A DNA stretch of 64,000 nt from Actinoplanes sp. DH11 (GCF_020873875.1 NZ_JAHWGU010000018.1:1-64000); one strand, 5' to 3'; counted from the first letter of the stretch, positions 25,201 to 34,319 are shown. A program made the numbers and translations. Notes: generated from the sequence alone by a model not told the origin.

Positions 25201-25723
25201 GTCGTGTCCTCCACAGTGCTCGGTGTCCCGCAAGATGATCACACAGGGCCGCCGGGATCCGTGCCTCGGCCGCCGGATCGGTGAAAACAGTGTGTAGTCA
25301 TCAAATGCCGTAACGTGGCCGATTCTGTGAGATCGGTGAGAATGGCGTACGGATCGGTGACGAGACAATGCTCACTTTCCGCTACTTCTGACCGTGTTCC
25401 TCGTCGCTGTCCAGCTTCCGACAGTGCGTTTACGGTAGCCCGTACCGATCGGTGCGGATGACTTTGTCAATTCGCATCTTCGCAGCTCAGACCGTGCTTC
25501 GCGAGTGAATTCCGGCATTGACCAAATCGGACTTAAAACGGTATCTGGGGCAGCGTGGCGACTGTGTCGGCGGACACGATACGTAGTCCTCGGGGGCGCG
25601 CTTTGATCAAGTTGGAGCCTAGAATCGCGGTCAATTCCGTGGTTCGAGCGAGCTGGTGGGCTCGAGAGCCGCTGTGTCCGCGACCTTGCCGAAGGGCGCG
25701 GTGTTGCCGAGGGGGAGGGCTAC
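25201..25723. other. Long intergenic region with four GATCGGTG repeats
   Basis: This 523-bp region has clearly lower GC content than its neighbours and no credible gene. GATCGGTGA occurs at 25276, 25331 and 25352 and GATCGGTGC at 25447, all on the plus strand, so it may be a multi-site regulatory region for the divergent DUF4259 and YceI genes. A TGTC-GGCG-GACA palindrome lies at 25565-25576. I could not fix a promoter. Confidence 0.5.
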
Positions 25724-26395
25724 GTGAACGTCGACCGGCCGATCCGGGAGTGGAACGGCCTGATGATTCCGGATCCAGGCGTGTACACACTGGACGAAGC
25801 CCACAAACGCATCGGGTTCGTCGCGCAGCACATGATGGTGAGCCCCATCCGCGGTGAGTTCGCGCAGGGCAGCGCCTCCATCCTGGTGGCCGAGGACCCG
25901 TTGCGGTCACAGGTCAGCGCGAGCATTCCGACCGCCAGCGTCAACACGCACAACCCGGAGCGGGACACGCACCTCTCCAGCGCGGACTTCCTCGACGTCG
26001 AGCGTTACCCGACCATGGAATTCCGCAGCACCGAGATCAGGTGGGAGGCGGAAAGCGACCCGATCTTCCAGTGGGCCCGGCTGCGCAACAACCCGCTCGC
26101 CCGGCGAGGTGCCCAGACCGACCTGCCGTCCGCGGCCACCCGCGCGTCCGGGAAGTTCGTGGTCGCCGGCCACCTGCGGATCAAGGACGTGAGCCGACCG
26201 ATCAACCTGAACATGGAGTTCGGCGGGGCGCGACGTGACCCGTACGGGCGGGACATCTTCGGGTTCAGCGCGACCGCCGAGTTCGACCGGGAGGACTACG
26301 GCCTGGTCTGGAACGTGCTGCTGGAGAGCGGTGGCGTGCTGGTCGGCAAGAAGGTCCGCATCGAGATCGCCGGCGAGGCCATCAGGGAGAGCTGA
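25724..26395 (+). CDS. YceI-family polyisoprenoid-binding-like protein
   Basis: A 223-residue protein of the YceI lipocalin-like family: GVYTLDEAHKRIGFVAQHMMVSPIRGEF at the start, HLSSADFLDVERYPTMEFRST in the centre, and LRIKDVSRPINLNMEF then FSATAEFDREDYGLVWN near the end. The family binds isoprenoid or amphipathic ligands; in actinomycetes it is usually cytoplasmic, and no signal peptide is seen here. A loop around residues 105-140 (WARLRNNPLARRGAQTD) is longer than common. It starts at a GTG with GGAGGG eight bases upstream. Confidence 0.88.
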   Translation: MNVDRPIREWNGLMIPDPGVYTLDEAHKRIGFVAQHMMVSPIRGEFAQGSASILVAEDPLRSQVSASIPTASVNTHNPERDTHLSSADFLDVERYPTMEFRSTEIRWEAESDPIFQWARLRNNPLARRGAQTDLPSAATRASGKFVVAGHLRIKDVSRPINLNMEFGGARRDPYGRDIFGFSATAEFDREDYGLVWNVLLESGGVLVGKKVRIEIAGEAIRES

Positions 26396-26412
26396 CCTCG
26401 CCGGCGAGGCGG

Positions 26413-28269
26413 TCACTGCTCGGCGGCGACCACCTCGAGGACCTGGTCGCCGAACTTGGCCAGCTTGCCCTGACCGACACCTGCCACGGTCCCGAGCTGG
26501 TCCAGGCTGACCGGCGCCAGCGCGGCGATCGCGCGCAGGGTCGCATCATGGAAGATGACGTACGCCGGGACGCCCTGCTCCTTGGCGACCGAGCCCCGCC
26601 AGGTCCGCAGCCGTTCGAACAGCGGCGCCGCGGACTCGGGGAAGTCGGCCGGGGCGGCGGCCGGTTGCCGGCTTCCGCCCGGCGAGCGGGACGACGAATG
26701 CCGGGCCGACGGTGCCTCCCGTCGCATCAGCAGCTTCCGCTCGCCGCGCAGCACCTCGCCGCTGCGTTCGGTGAGGGCGAGCGTGCCGTACTCTCCCTCG
26801 ACGGCCAGGAAACCACCGGCCAGCAGCTGCCGGACCACGCCGCGCCACTCGGCCTCGCGCAGGTCGGCGCCGATGCCGAACACGGTCAGCTCGTCGTGCC
26901 GGAACTGGCTGACCTTCTCGGTGCGCTTGCCGAGCAGGATGTCGATCGACTGGCCGGCGCCGAACTTCTGACCGCGCTCCTTCTGCAGGCGGACCACCGT
27001 GGAGAGCAGTTTCTGCGCCGGCACGGTGCCGTCCCACGACTCCGGCGGCACCAGGCAGACGTCGCAGTTGCCGCATTTCTCCGGGTTCTCCGCCTGGCCG
27101 AAGTAAGCGAGCAGCTGTCCCCGGCGGCACGTGACGCTCTCACACAGCGCCAGCATCGCGTCCAGATGCCGGGCCGCGTTCCGGCGGAACCCGACGTCGC
27201 CGTCCGAACTCTCGATCATCTTGCGCTGCTGCACCACGTCCTGCAGCCCGTACGCCAGCCAGGCCGTCGACGGCAGGCCGTCCCGTCCGGCACGGCCCGT
27301 CTCCTGGTAGTAGCCCTCCACCGACTTCGGCAGGTCCAGGTGCGCGACGAACCGTACATCAGGCTTGTCGATCCCCATGCCGAAGGCAATTGTCGCCACC
27401 ATGACCAGGCCGTCCTCGCGCAAGAACCGCGACTGGTTGGCCGCGCGGGTCCGGGCGTCCAGACCGGCGTGGTACGGCAACGCGGGGATCCCGTTCTGCG
27501 ACAGGAACTCGGCGTGCTTCTCCACCGACGCGCGGGACAGGCAGTAGACGATGCCGGAGTGCCCGGCGTGCTCGGTGCGCAGCAGCTCCAGCAACTGCTT
27601 GGCCGGCGAGTTCTTCGGCACGATCCGGTACTGGATGTTGGGCCGGTCGAAGCTGGCCGTGAAGTGGCGTGCCTCGGTCAGCTGCAACCGGGCGGCGATC
27701 TCGTCCCGGGTGGCCGGGGTCGCGGTGGCGGTCAGCGCGATCCGCGGCACGTCCGGCCAGCGCTCGTGCAACATCGACAGGTTCAGATAGTCGGGCCGGA
27801 AATCGTGACCCCACTGCGACACACAGTGCGCCTCGTCGATCGCGAACAGCGAGATCTTGCCCCGGTCGAGCAGCCGCTGCACGCCGGCCGTGCCGAGACC
27901 CTCCGGCGCCACGTAGAGCAGGTCGAGCTCGCCCGCCACGAACTCCGCCTCGACCAGCCGCCGCTCGTCGAGATCCTGCGACGAATTCAGGAAGTTCGCC
28001 CGCACACCCAGCGTGCGCAGCGCGTCCACCTGGTCCTGCATGAGCGCGATGAGCGGGGAAATCACCACCCCGGTGCCCGGCCGGACCAGCGCCGGGATCT
28101 GGTAGCAGAGCGACTTGCCGCCACCGGTAGGCATCAGCACCAAGGCGTCGCCACCGGCGACGACGTGCTCGACGATCTCGCTCTGCTGGCCGCGGAACGA
28201 CGGATAGCCGAAGACCCGGTTGAGGGCGTCGACGGCGTCGGAAACAGGGATCGGGGGAGCCGAGGTCAC
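26413..28269 (-). CDS. recQ: ATP-dependent DNA helicase RecQ
   Basis: A 618-residue 3'-5' helicase. Walker A is MPTGGGKS (Lys52), the DEAH box is at 145-148 followed by the RecQ aromatic loop CVSQWGHDFRPDY, and the helicase C domain has MATIAFGMGIDK-like VATIAFGMGIDKPDVR and QETGRAGRDG. The RQC zinc site (CESVTCRRGQLL ... CGNCDVC) and C-terminal HRDC domain (APVSLDQLGTVAGVGQGKLAKFG) complete the architecture. A Ser/Pro/Ala linker joins RQC to HRDC. The GTG at 28269 begins the homologous region. It is adjacent to the regulator at 28320 on the same strand. Confidence 0.95.
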   Translation of the reverse strand: MTSAPPIPVSDAVDALNRVFGYPSFRGQQSEIVEHVVAGGDALVLMPTGGGKSLCYQIPALVRPGTGVVISPLIALMQDQVDALRTLGVRANFLNSSQDLDERRLVEAEFVAGELDLLYVAPEGLGTAGVQRLLDRGKISLFAIDEAHCVSQWGHDFRPDYLNLSMLHERWPDVPRIALTATATPATRDEIAARLQLTEARHFTASFDRPNIQYRIVPKNSPAKQLLELLRTEHAGHSGIVYCLSRASVEKHAEFLSQNGIPALPYHAGLDARTRAANQSRFLREDGLVMVATIAFGMGIDKPDVRFVAHLDLPKSVEGYYQETGRAGRDGLPSTAWLAYGLQDVVQQRKMIESSDGDVGFRRNAARHLDAMLALCESVTCRRGQLLAYFGQAENPEKCGNCDVCLVPPESWDGTVPAQKLLSTVVRLQKERGQKFGAGQSIDILLGKRTEKVSQFRHDELTVFGIGADLREAEWRGVVRQLLAGGFLAVEGEYGTLALTERSGEVLRGERKLLMRREAPSARHSSSRSPGGSRQPAAAPADFPESAAPLFERLRTWRGSVAKEQGVPAYVIFHDATLRAIAALAPVSLDQLGTVAGVGQGKLAKFGDQVLEVVAAEQ

Positions 28270-28319
28270 CCCGCGATAGTAGAGAGCCGAACCGGAGATC
28301 GTCCGATGCCTGTGGATAA

Positions 28320-30038
28320 CTATGGTGTGACGCCGGCGAGGCCGACCAGGTCCAGGATCTGCCGCGCCGGGCTGCCCGGCGCGGCGACAAGCGTGAGTGG
28401 CGCCTCGTCGACGTGGCTGCCGGCGACCAGATGCAGCGCGGACACCCCGGCACTGGACAGGTGCGTCACCCCGGAGAGGTCCACGGTCATCGGCACGGAG
28501 CCGCCCCGGCTGCGCCGCAGCAGCTCCTGACGCACGTGCGCGGACGAGGCCGCGTCCATCGGGCCGTCCAGCTGGACCCGGGCCTCGTCGCCGCCGGGCA
28601 ACTCGGTGATGGTCAGCTCCGCCACCTTCCGCACCACCGGTGACGGCGCGTCGAAACTGCTCAGCAGCCGCGCCGGCCGGCTCAGCGGCTGCCGGACCGT
28701 CGCCACCGTCCCGTGCGGGCCCGGCTCCACGCGCAGGCTCTGCACCAGCTGGGCGGTCAGGGCAAGACCGCGGCCGCGGACCGGCTGACGCTCCGGGACG
28801 CGCCAGCCGCCGTGGTCGGTCACGGTCGCCTCGACCAGCCCGTACGCCGTCAGCGTCGCGTGGATCTCGATGACGTCCTTGCCGAAGTCGCCTCCGAAAG
28901 CATGCTCGATCGCATTTGTCGCGAGTTCGCCGAGCGCGTGCTGGAGCACGAAGACATCGCCTTCGGCGGCACCGGCGGCGGACAGCCACGCCCCGATCCG
29001 CCGGCGCGCGAGGCGCAGGGCACCCGGCTCCGCCGGAAGGTCGACGGCCAGGTCGGGTACGGGCAGGACGCGCTGAGCAGCCAGCAGAGTGATGTCGTCC
29101 GCGTGCCCACCGGCACGGACCAGCAGCTCCACCGTCTGGGTGCAGACCCGCTCCGCCGCGGTCGCGTCCGGGTCGTGTAACGCCCGCCCGGCCGCCGCGT
29201 CGGCCGCCACCTGCGCGAGCTCGGCCGCGCCGTCCCCGGCACCCGGCCGCTCCAGGATGCCGTCGCTGTGGAGCAGCAGCATGTCATCGGGGCCGAGCCG
29301 GGCGGTCCCGATCGGGAACCTGCCAGCGGCGCCCAGCGGCACCCCGCCCGTCGCCGGCAGATACCGCGTCCCGCCCGACGCCGTGATCACCAGCGGAGGC
29401 GGATGCCCCGCCGTGCAGTACGCCATCTCGCCCGTCGCCGGATCCAGCGTCACCAGGCAGATCGTGGTCGCGTGGGCGGCACGCACCCGGTGCGCCACCC
29501 GGTCGGCCGCGGCGAGCGCCTCCGGGATGCCCGCACCGGCGTCGAGACGTTCCTGCAGCACCGCCCGGAGCCGGCCCATCACGCCGGACGCGGTGACCCC
29601 GTGCCCGACCACATCGCCGACGACCAGGGCGACCCGGCCGTCCGGCTGGGACACCGCGTCGAACCAGTCACCGCCCGCCGCCGTCTCCGTGTCGGCCAGC
29701 AGGTAACTCGCCGCCACCTGCAGGCCCGGCAGCACGGGCAGGCCGGCCGGCAGAAGCTCCCGCTGCAATGTGGCCATCACGTCACGGTTCTGCTCGTACC
29801 GCCGTCGCAGCCGGTCCGCCTCCGCCTCGGCGGCGATCCGGGTACGGGCCAGCTCGGTCACGTCGAAACCGGCCCCGATCACGCCCCGCAGGCCGCCGCC
29901 GGCATCCCGCCACGGCACGATGGTGAAGGTCGCGTACATCTCGTGCACCGAACCGTCCGGCTGCGTGAGGTGCGCCCGCCACTGCCGGCCGTTCACCGGC
30001 TCGCCGGTCCGGAGACCTCGTAGTACGCGTCCACCCAC
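28320..30038 (-). CDS. PAS / SpoIIE phosphatase / HATPase / STAS regulator, C-terminal part after a frameshift
   Basis: A multidomain stress or sigma-factor regulator. In this frame are the second half of a PAS domain (RTGEPVNGRQWRAHLTQPDG, to about residue 62), a helical linker, a SpoIIE-type PP2C phosphatase (about 105-325; metal-binding Asp in AAGGDWFDAV, GDVVGHG and DDITLL), an RsbW-like ATPase domain (ALGELATNAIEHAFG) and a C-terminal STAS domain (PMTVDLSGVTHLSSAGVSAL). Phosphatase, kinase and antagonist modules in one chain suggest a self-contained partner-switching device. The first half of the PAS domain lies in another frame at 29993-30280; one base seems to be missing around 30011-30019. 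Confidence 0.82.
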   Translation of the reverse strand: MGGRVLRGLRTGEPVNGRQWRAHLTQPDGSVHEMYATFTIVPWRDAGGGLRGVIGAGFDVTELARTRIAAEAEADRLRRRYEQNRDVMATLQRELLPAGLPVLPGLQVAASYLLADTETAAGGDWFDAVSQPDGRVALVVGDVVGHGVTASGVMGRLRAVLQERLDAGAGIPEALAAADRVAHRVRAAHATTICLVTLDPATGEMAYCTAGHPPPLVITASGGTRYLPATGGVPLGAAGRFPIGTARLGPDDMLLLHSDGILERPGAGDGAAELAQVAADAAAGRALHDPDATAAERVCTQTVELLVRAGGHADDITLLAAQRVLPVPDLAVDLPAEPGALRLARRRIGAWLSAAGAAEGDVFVLQHALGELATNAIEHAFGGDFGKDVIEIHATLTAYGLVEATVTDHGGWRVPERQPVRGRGLALTAQLVQSLRVEPGPHGTVATVRQPLSRPARLLSSFDAPSPVVRKVAELTITELPGGDEARVQLDGPMDAASSAHVRQELLRRSRGGSVPMTVDLSGVTHLSSAGVSALHLVAGSHVDEAPLTLVAAPGSPARQILDLVGLAGVTP

Positions 30039-30280
30039 TGCTGACCGGCCAGGTCCGCGATCACGTCACGGATCGGCCGGCCGATCAGCTCGCGACCGGG
30101 CAGCATCGCGCGGGTGGCGGCGTTGCACGCGACGAGCGTCAGGTCCGGGCCCTCGCACACGACGAGAATGAAAGGCAGCCGATCGACGGCGCCGACCATC
30201 GCCTCGATCTCGCTCGCGCCCGGAAGGTCCACGCCCGTCACCACCCCATCCTGCCGGAGCCGGCGGCAGAAAGACCCCAT
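29993..30280 (-). pseudogene. N-terminal PAS half of the frameshifted phosphatase regulator
   Basis: This 95-residue frame encodes the start of the PAS domain (IEAMVGAVDRLPFILVVCEG, VACNAATRAMLPGRELIGRP, GQQWVDAYYEV) and then runs into a stop. The downstream frame continues the domain with RTGEPVNGRQW. Adding one base in GAGGTCTCC (plus 30011-30019) would give YYEVLRTGEPV and one protein of about 655 residues. Either the gene is broken or the assembly lacks a base. The true start may be this ATG at 30280 or the GTG about 12 codons later. Confidence 0.75.
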
Positions 30281-30307
30281 CGGTCACTCGCCCGCGCACC
30301 CTGTTCG

Positions 30308-30360
30308 CTCCGCGTCTGCCTGCTCCGCTTCTGCCTACTCCGCTTCTGCCTACTCCGCCA
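30308..30360. repeat. 15-bp tandem repeat at the end of ribA
   Basis: Three and a half copies of CTCCGCTTCTGCCTA. On the minus strand the innermost copy contains the last codons and the TAG stop of ribA, so the array has grown outward from the stop codon of that gene. Confidence 0.88.
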
Positions 30361-31012
30361 AGGGCAGGTCGATCGTGTGCGCGGTGTGGGAGGCCTTGAC
30401 GCTGAGGTATCGCACGTTGGCCGCCGACACGTGCACCCCCGTCGGGATTCGCTGCGATACCTCGATGCCCAGCCCGGTCAGCTGCGCCGCCTTGTCCGGG
30501 TTGTTGCTGAGCAGCCGCACCCGGTCCACCCCGAGGGCCAGCAGCATCTGCGCGGCCGCGGTGTAGTCACGCTCGTCCTCGCCGCGGCCCAGCGCCACGT
30601 TCGCCTCGTAGGTGTCGAGCCCGTCGTCCTGCAGCGCGTACGCGTCCAGTTTGGCGTAGAGGCCGATACCGCGACCCTCCTGCCGCAGGTACAGCAGGAA
30701 CCCGCCCTGGTCGGCGATCCGTTCCACGGCCTCCCGCAGTTGTGGGCCGCAGTCGCAGCGCTGACTGCCGAAGACGTCACCGGTGAGGCATTCGCTGTGC
30801 GGGCGCACCAGCGGCGCCCGCCCGCCGGCGGCCGACTTGGTCAGGGCCCGCTGCCAGTCGCCCAGCCCGAGCGCGAGATGCTCCTTGCCGTCGGCCAGCC
30901 CGTCGAAGGTCATCACCCGTGCGCTGGTGGTGAAGCCGTCCGGGAAGCGCAGCGGCACCGTGACCTGCCGCCGGATGGTCGCTTTCACCACAGCTGCCGG
31001 GGCTTCGAACAT
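30350..31012 (-). CDS. ribA: GTP cyclohydrolase II
   Basis: A 220-residue enzyme opening the imidazole ring of GTP, the first step from GTP to ribityl-pyrimidines. Zinc ligands Cys75, Cys86 and Cys88 are in SECLTGDVFGSQRCDCG; catalytic-site motifs YLRQEGRGIGL and LLSNNP are present. Tyr125 in KLDAYALQD corresponds to E. coli Tyr105; a Streptomyces coelicolor paralogue with Met there is reported to stop at the formylated intermediate, so this one is predicted to give the normal product. It stands alone without the bifunctional ribB domain. The ATG at 31012 has GAGGAGG. It is divergent from the RibD-like gene. Confidence 0.93.
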   Translation of the reverse strand: MFEAPAAVVKATIRRQVTVPLRFPDGFTTSARVMTFDGLADGKEHLALGLGDWQRALTKSAAGGRAPLVRPHSECLTGDVFGSQRCDCGPQLREAVERIADQGGFLLYLRQEGRGIGLYAKLDAYALQDDGLDTYEANVALGRGEDERDYTAAAQMLLALGVDRVRLLSNNPDKAAQLTGLGIEVSQRIPTGVHVSAANVRYLSVKASHTAHTIDLPLAE

Positions 31013-31119
31013 CGGTCCTCCTCGTTGGTTCCCGCCGGGCCGGCGGGGTTGGCCCGCCCGGCCACCTCGTTGTCTGCCCAAAGATCGTCGGCGGCATGCT
31101 CGCCGACTATCGTGGGTGG

Positions 31120-31812
31120 GTGGCTGAGCGTCCTTACATCCTTCTGAGCTGTGGAATGTCGATCGACGGCTATTTGGACGACGCCTCCGACGAGCGGCTG
31201 CTCCTGTCGAACGACGCCGACTTCGACCGCGTCGACGACGTCCGCGCCGGCTGCGACGCGATCCTGGTCGGCGCCTCGACGATCCGCCAGGACAACCCGC
31301 GGCTGCTGGTCCGCTCGACGGAGCGCCGGGCCGCCCGGGTCGCCCGTGGCGACGACCCGGACCCGGTCAAGGTCACCGTAACCAGCAACTGCCACCTCGA
31401 TCCACAGGCATCGTTCTTCGTGACCGGCGGCGCGGCCAAACTGGTCTACTGTGCGACGTCCGCGACGGCCGAGGCGCGCGCGAAACTGAGCACGGTGGCG
31501 ACCGTGGTGGACGGCGGCGACCCGGTCGACGTGCGCCGCGTCGTGGAGGACCTGGGCGCCCGCGGGATCCGCCGGCTGATGGTCGAGGGCGGCGGCCGCA
31601 TGCACACCCAGTTCCTCAGCGCCGGCCTCGCCGACGAGCTGCAACTGGTGGTCGCCCCTTTCTTCGTGGGCGACGCCAGAGCACCTCGCTTCGTCCATGA
31701 GGGCGACTTCCCCTGGGGCCCGAAGAACCGGGCAACCCTTGCCGAGGTCCGCCAGATGGGCGACGTGGTCCTGCTCCGCTACGCCCTCTCCACCCGCTTC
31801 ACCGCAACCTGA
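31120..31812 (+). CDS. RibD C-terminal-type pyrimidine reductase
   Basis: A 230-residue protein of the dihydrofolate-reductase-like fold, matching the reductase half of RibD without the deaminase domain: RPYILLSCGMSIDGYLDDAS, AGCDAILVGASTIRQDNPRL, and IRRLMVEGGGRMHTQFL. Such stand-alone reductases can act on the diaminopyrimidine product of RibA, as in the archaeal and fungal order of riboflavin synthesis. I choose the GTG at 31120 (VAERPYILL), because homology begins there; an ATG at 31096 is possible. It is divergent from ribA across about 107 bp, suggesting joint expression. Confidence 0.85.
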   Translation: MAERPYILLSCGMSIDGYLDDASDERLLLSNDADFDRVDDVRAGCDAILVGASTIRQDNPRLLVRSTERRAARVARGDDPDPVKVTVTSNCHLDPQASFFVTGGAAKLVYCATSATAEARAKLSTVATVVDGGDPVDVRRVVEDLGARGIRRLMVEGGGRMHTQFLSAGLADELQLVVAPFFVGDARAPRFVHEGDFPWGPKNRATLAEVRQMGDVVLLRYALSTRFTAT

Positions 31813-32033
31813 CCGCCGGCCACCCACCGCCGCGGGGCCCGGGCCGGTGCCGCCCACTGAGCCCACCCGCCCTTCACCCGCCGTCGCGCTCCCACCCGCT
31901 CTGCCTGGTGTTCCTGCGCAGCGCTTCTCGCCGTCCGCAGGAGATTCGTCCGGGGCTCCTACGGGCGGCGCAACTCCGTCCGTGGTCTGCATGAACGGCG
32001 CCGCTGCCGGGCCGGCGGGTGGTGACGGGTGGA

Positions 32034-33203
32034 TCAAGCGGCGACACCGCCGGAGTAGGCGGGCTGGCGGACCACCGTGCGCCGGACCACCGGGATCGGC
32101 GCCGGCACGATGAGCGGCCGGGCAGCCATCACCGGAGCCGGCGAGACCGGCGCAACGGCCCGTACCGCGACGGTGTCCGCCACCGGGTTCAGTTCTCGCA
32201 TCGGCGAGTGGCCCGTCACCGGGTTCAGTTCTCGCATCGGCGAGTGGCCCGTCACCGGGTCCAGTTCTCGCGCCCGCGAGCGCGCCATCACTCGGAGCAG
32301 CACGATCGCCGCACCCGGCGCCGCGGCCACGAACGCCAGGATGCCGTAGGCGACCGCGATGGTCAGTCCCTGCGCCGCACTCAGGCCCGCCGCACCGAAC
32401 GCCCAGGCCATCACCCCTTCACGCGGTCCCCAGCCGCCGACGTTGACCGGCAGCCCCATCGCGATCAGCGCGAGCAGCAGTAGGGGAGCGAGCTGCAGCA
32501 GGGAGGCAGCGCTACCCGCCGCACGCGCCGCCACCAGGAACGTCGCCAGGTGCCCGGCCAGCACCGCGGCCGACGCGATCAGCACGGCCGGACCGTTGCG
32601 CCGCGACAGCAGACTCACGCGAATCTCGGCGACACCGGTGCGCGTGGCCCGGGCCGCCCGGGAGGCACCCCGCCGCAACCGACGCATCGCGATCGTCGCG
32701 AGGCCGCCGGCCACCAGGACCGCCACGCCGGTCACGGCGACCCCGGCGGCGTGGTCCTTGAGCAGGGACAGAACCGGAGACGGTACGAGCAGGAGCACCA
32801 ACCCGCCCACGACGAGGAGTACGAGCTGTCCCGCAGTCCGCTCCAGGACAACCGCCCGGACACCGCGCCCCAGATCCCCTTCGTCACGACCGTGGCGGAC
32901 CGCCCGCCCGACGTCGCCGAGCACTCCGCCCGGCAGCGCCGCGTTCAGAAAGAGTGCCTGGTAGTAGTCGGCGGTGGCGGCCCGCAACGACAGCTTCATA
33001 CCGAGGCCCCGGGCGACCAAGCACCAACGCCAGGCGCTCAGCACCGTGGTCGCGGCACCGATGGCCAGCGCCGTGACGAGGGCGCCGGTGTCGAGGACTC
33101 GCAACCCGTCCAGGAACGCGCCGGTGCCCAGTCGCCAGAGCACCACAGCCAGAATGCCGGCGCCGCCGAGCAGTCGTGCCCAGGCCCAGATCGATCGCGT
33201 CAC
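32034..33203 (-). CDS. Lysylphosphatidylglycerol synthase TM-region / UPF0104-type membrane protein
   Basis: A 389-residue integral membrane protein with about eight helices, resembling the flippase-like domain of MprF/AglD (ALFLNAALPGGVLGDVGRAVRHGRD, VVLERTAGQLVLL, GLPVNVGGWGPREGVMAWAFG). These proteins are thought to move or support transfer of lipid-linked molecules. The C-terminal tail is cytoplasmic and carries a 12-residue repeat (RELNPVTGHSPM, two and a half copies). It is the last gene of the minus-strand set that contains the methyltransferase and glycosyltransferase, so it may handle their product (inference). Confidence 0.85.
   Translation of the reverse strand: MTRSIWAWARLLGGAGILAVVLWRLGTGAFLDGLRVLDTGALVTALAIGAATTVLSAWRWCLVARGLGMKLSLRAATADYYQALFLNAALPGGVLGDVGRAVRHGRDEGDLGRGVRAVVLERTAGQLVLLVVGGLVLLLVPSPVLSLLKDHAAGVAVTGVAVLVAGGLATIAMRRLRRGASRAARATRTGVAEIRVSLLSRRNGPAVLIASAAVLAGHLATFLVAARAAGSAASLLQLAPLLLLALIAMGLPVNVGGWGPREGVMAWAFGAAGLSAAQGLTIAVAYGILAFVAAAPGAAIVLLRVMARSRARELDPVTGHSPMRELNPVTGHSPMRELNPVADTVAVRAVAPVSPAPVMAARPLIVPAPIPVVRRTVVRQPAYSGGVAA
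32185..32280. repeat. 36-bp repeat in the 3' end of the flippase-like gene
   Basis: Two identical 36-bp copies (32185-32220, 32221-32256) are followed by a diverged partial third copy. The unit is a multiple of three and encodes RELNPVTGHSPM-type repeats in the C-terminal tail. Confidence 0.92.
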
Positions 33204-33293
33204 GGTGCAGTCCCCTCGTCGTTCTCGAGGACTAGTACGCCCGATGCGCGGCCCACGGTTCAGTTGAAGATCGAGTTGTTCAGCACATGGAAG

Positions 33294-34058
33294 TCACGCG
33301 AACGTCGCCACCAAGTCTTGATGACCCACCGAGGTGTGCGGCACAGACCCGAGCCGGCGCACCAGGTAGGCCCCGATCGGCAGCTCCGGCCGCTGCTCCC
33401 CGGCCGCCCCGGCCCACCCTTTCAGCCACTCGGTGGTCAACGCGGTGCGGGCCGGGCCCAACCGCCACGCGCTGGCGCCGGTCAGCACCCGGGCACCGGC
33501 CTTCTCGAACGCGGCGGCCGCGAACGCCGGCGCGTCCGGCCCCAGCAGACGCCGCCCGCCGACCTCGCGCCGCTGGTGCTCGTTGAACGCCGCCTCCACC
33601 TCCCGGTCGAGCGGGTCGTCCGGAGCCATCCGCACCTCACCGGTCACCGAGAGGGTGAAGAGCACGCTCACCCGGGCCTCGGCGCAGACGGCGACCAGAG
33701 CCTCCACCTCCGCGGCGGTGAGCACGTCGAGCAGTGCCGAACAGGTGACCAGGTCGACGTCGGTCAGATCACCCGGCGTCAGCTCGGTGACGTCGCGCAG
33801 GTGGGTGTCGACCGTGACCTGCGGTGGCATGCCCTCGGCAGCGAGTGGCAGCAGCGCCGGATCGCGATCCGTCATGATCCAGTGCTGCGGCAGCGGCAGC
33901 CGGGGCGCCAACCAGCGCCCCATCGACCCTGTCCCGCAGCCCAGATCACGGATCACCCGGATGCCTGCCGGCAGCTCTTTCAGCAGGCTGGCGTCCCGGG
34001 CCTCGGCGTCGGCGGGCTCGCGCAGGGCCAGCCAGTCAGGACTGAACTCTCCGGTCAT
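33294..34058 (-). CDS. Class I SAM-dependent methyltransferase
   Basis: A 254-residue Rossmann-fold methyltransferase. SAM-binding motif I is RDLGCGTGSMGRWLAPRLP, the acidic residue ending strand 2 is in WIMTDRDPALL, and motif IV-like DLVTCSALLDVLTAAEV follows. The acceptor is unknown. The ATG at 34058 has GGAG at good spacing (an in-frame ATG at 34076 lacks one). It lies in the minus-strand series glycosyltransferase - methyltransferase - flippase, 90 bp upstream of the flippase gene. Confidence 0.87.
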   Translation of the reverse strand: MTGEFSPDWLALREPADAEARDASLLKELPAGIRVIRDLGCGTGSMGRWLAPRLPLPQHWIMTDRDPALLPLAAEGMPPQVTVDTHLRDVTELTPGDLTDVDLVTCSALLDVLTAAEVEALVAVCAEARVSVLFTLSVTGEVRMAPDDPLDREVEAAFNEHQRREVGGRRLLGPDAPAFAAAAFEKAGARVLTGASAWRLGPARTALTTEWLKGWAGAAGEQRPELPIGAYLVRRLGSVPHTSVGHQDLVATFA

Positions 34059-34286
34059 GTTCTCTCCGTCCGTCATGGCCGCGCCGGCAGCGGCGGCCTG
34101 TCAATCGCTGGTGCGGCAGGCGAGGTTCGCCGCCACGTGACCTGTCGTTGTGTCCCGGTCCCGGGTGGCCCGTCGTTTGCCGGCGGGCCGGGAGCGGTCC
34201 GCTCGGTCTGTCATGCCGTCGGGTTGGGCGATGGTTTCAAAGATGCCGTTCCCGCCTTGTCCGGTCATCGTGCTCCAAGGCGGATA

Positions 34287-34319
34287 ACACCGGCATCACA
34301 CATGCTGTTAGGCCGGTGT
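34287..34319 (-). terminator. Stem-loop at the end of the glycosyltransferase gene
   Basis: ACACCGGC (34287-34294) and GCCGGTGT (34312-34319) form an 8-bp stem with a 17-nt loop immediately beyond the minus-strand stop codon. No T-run. It may end the dehydrogenase-PTPS-glycosyltransferase transcript. The rest of 34059-34286 holds no gene and should contain the methyltransferase promoter. Confidence 0.4.

Noticed and set aside
30308..30360. CRISPR array
   Set aside because: Units are 15 bp with no spacers; simple tandem repeat. The same applies to the arrays at 1, 39564, 48113 and 53996.
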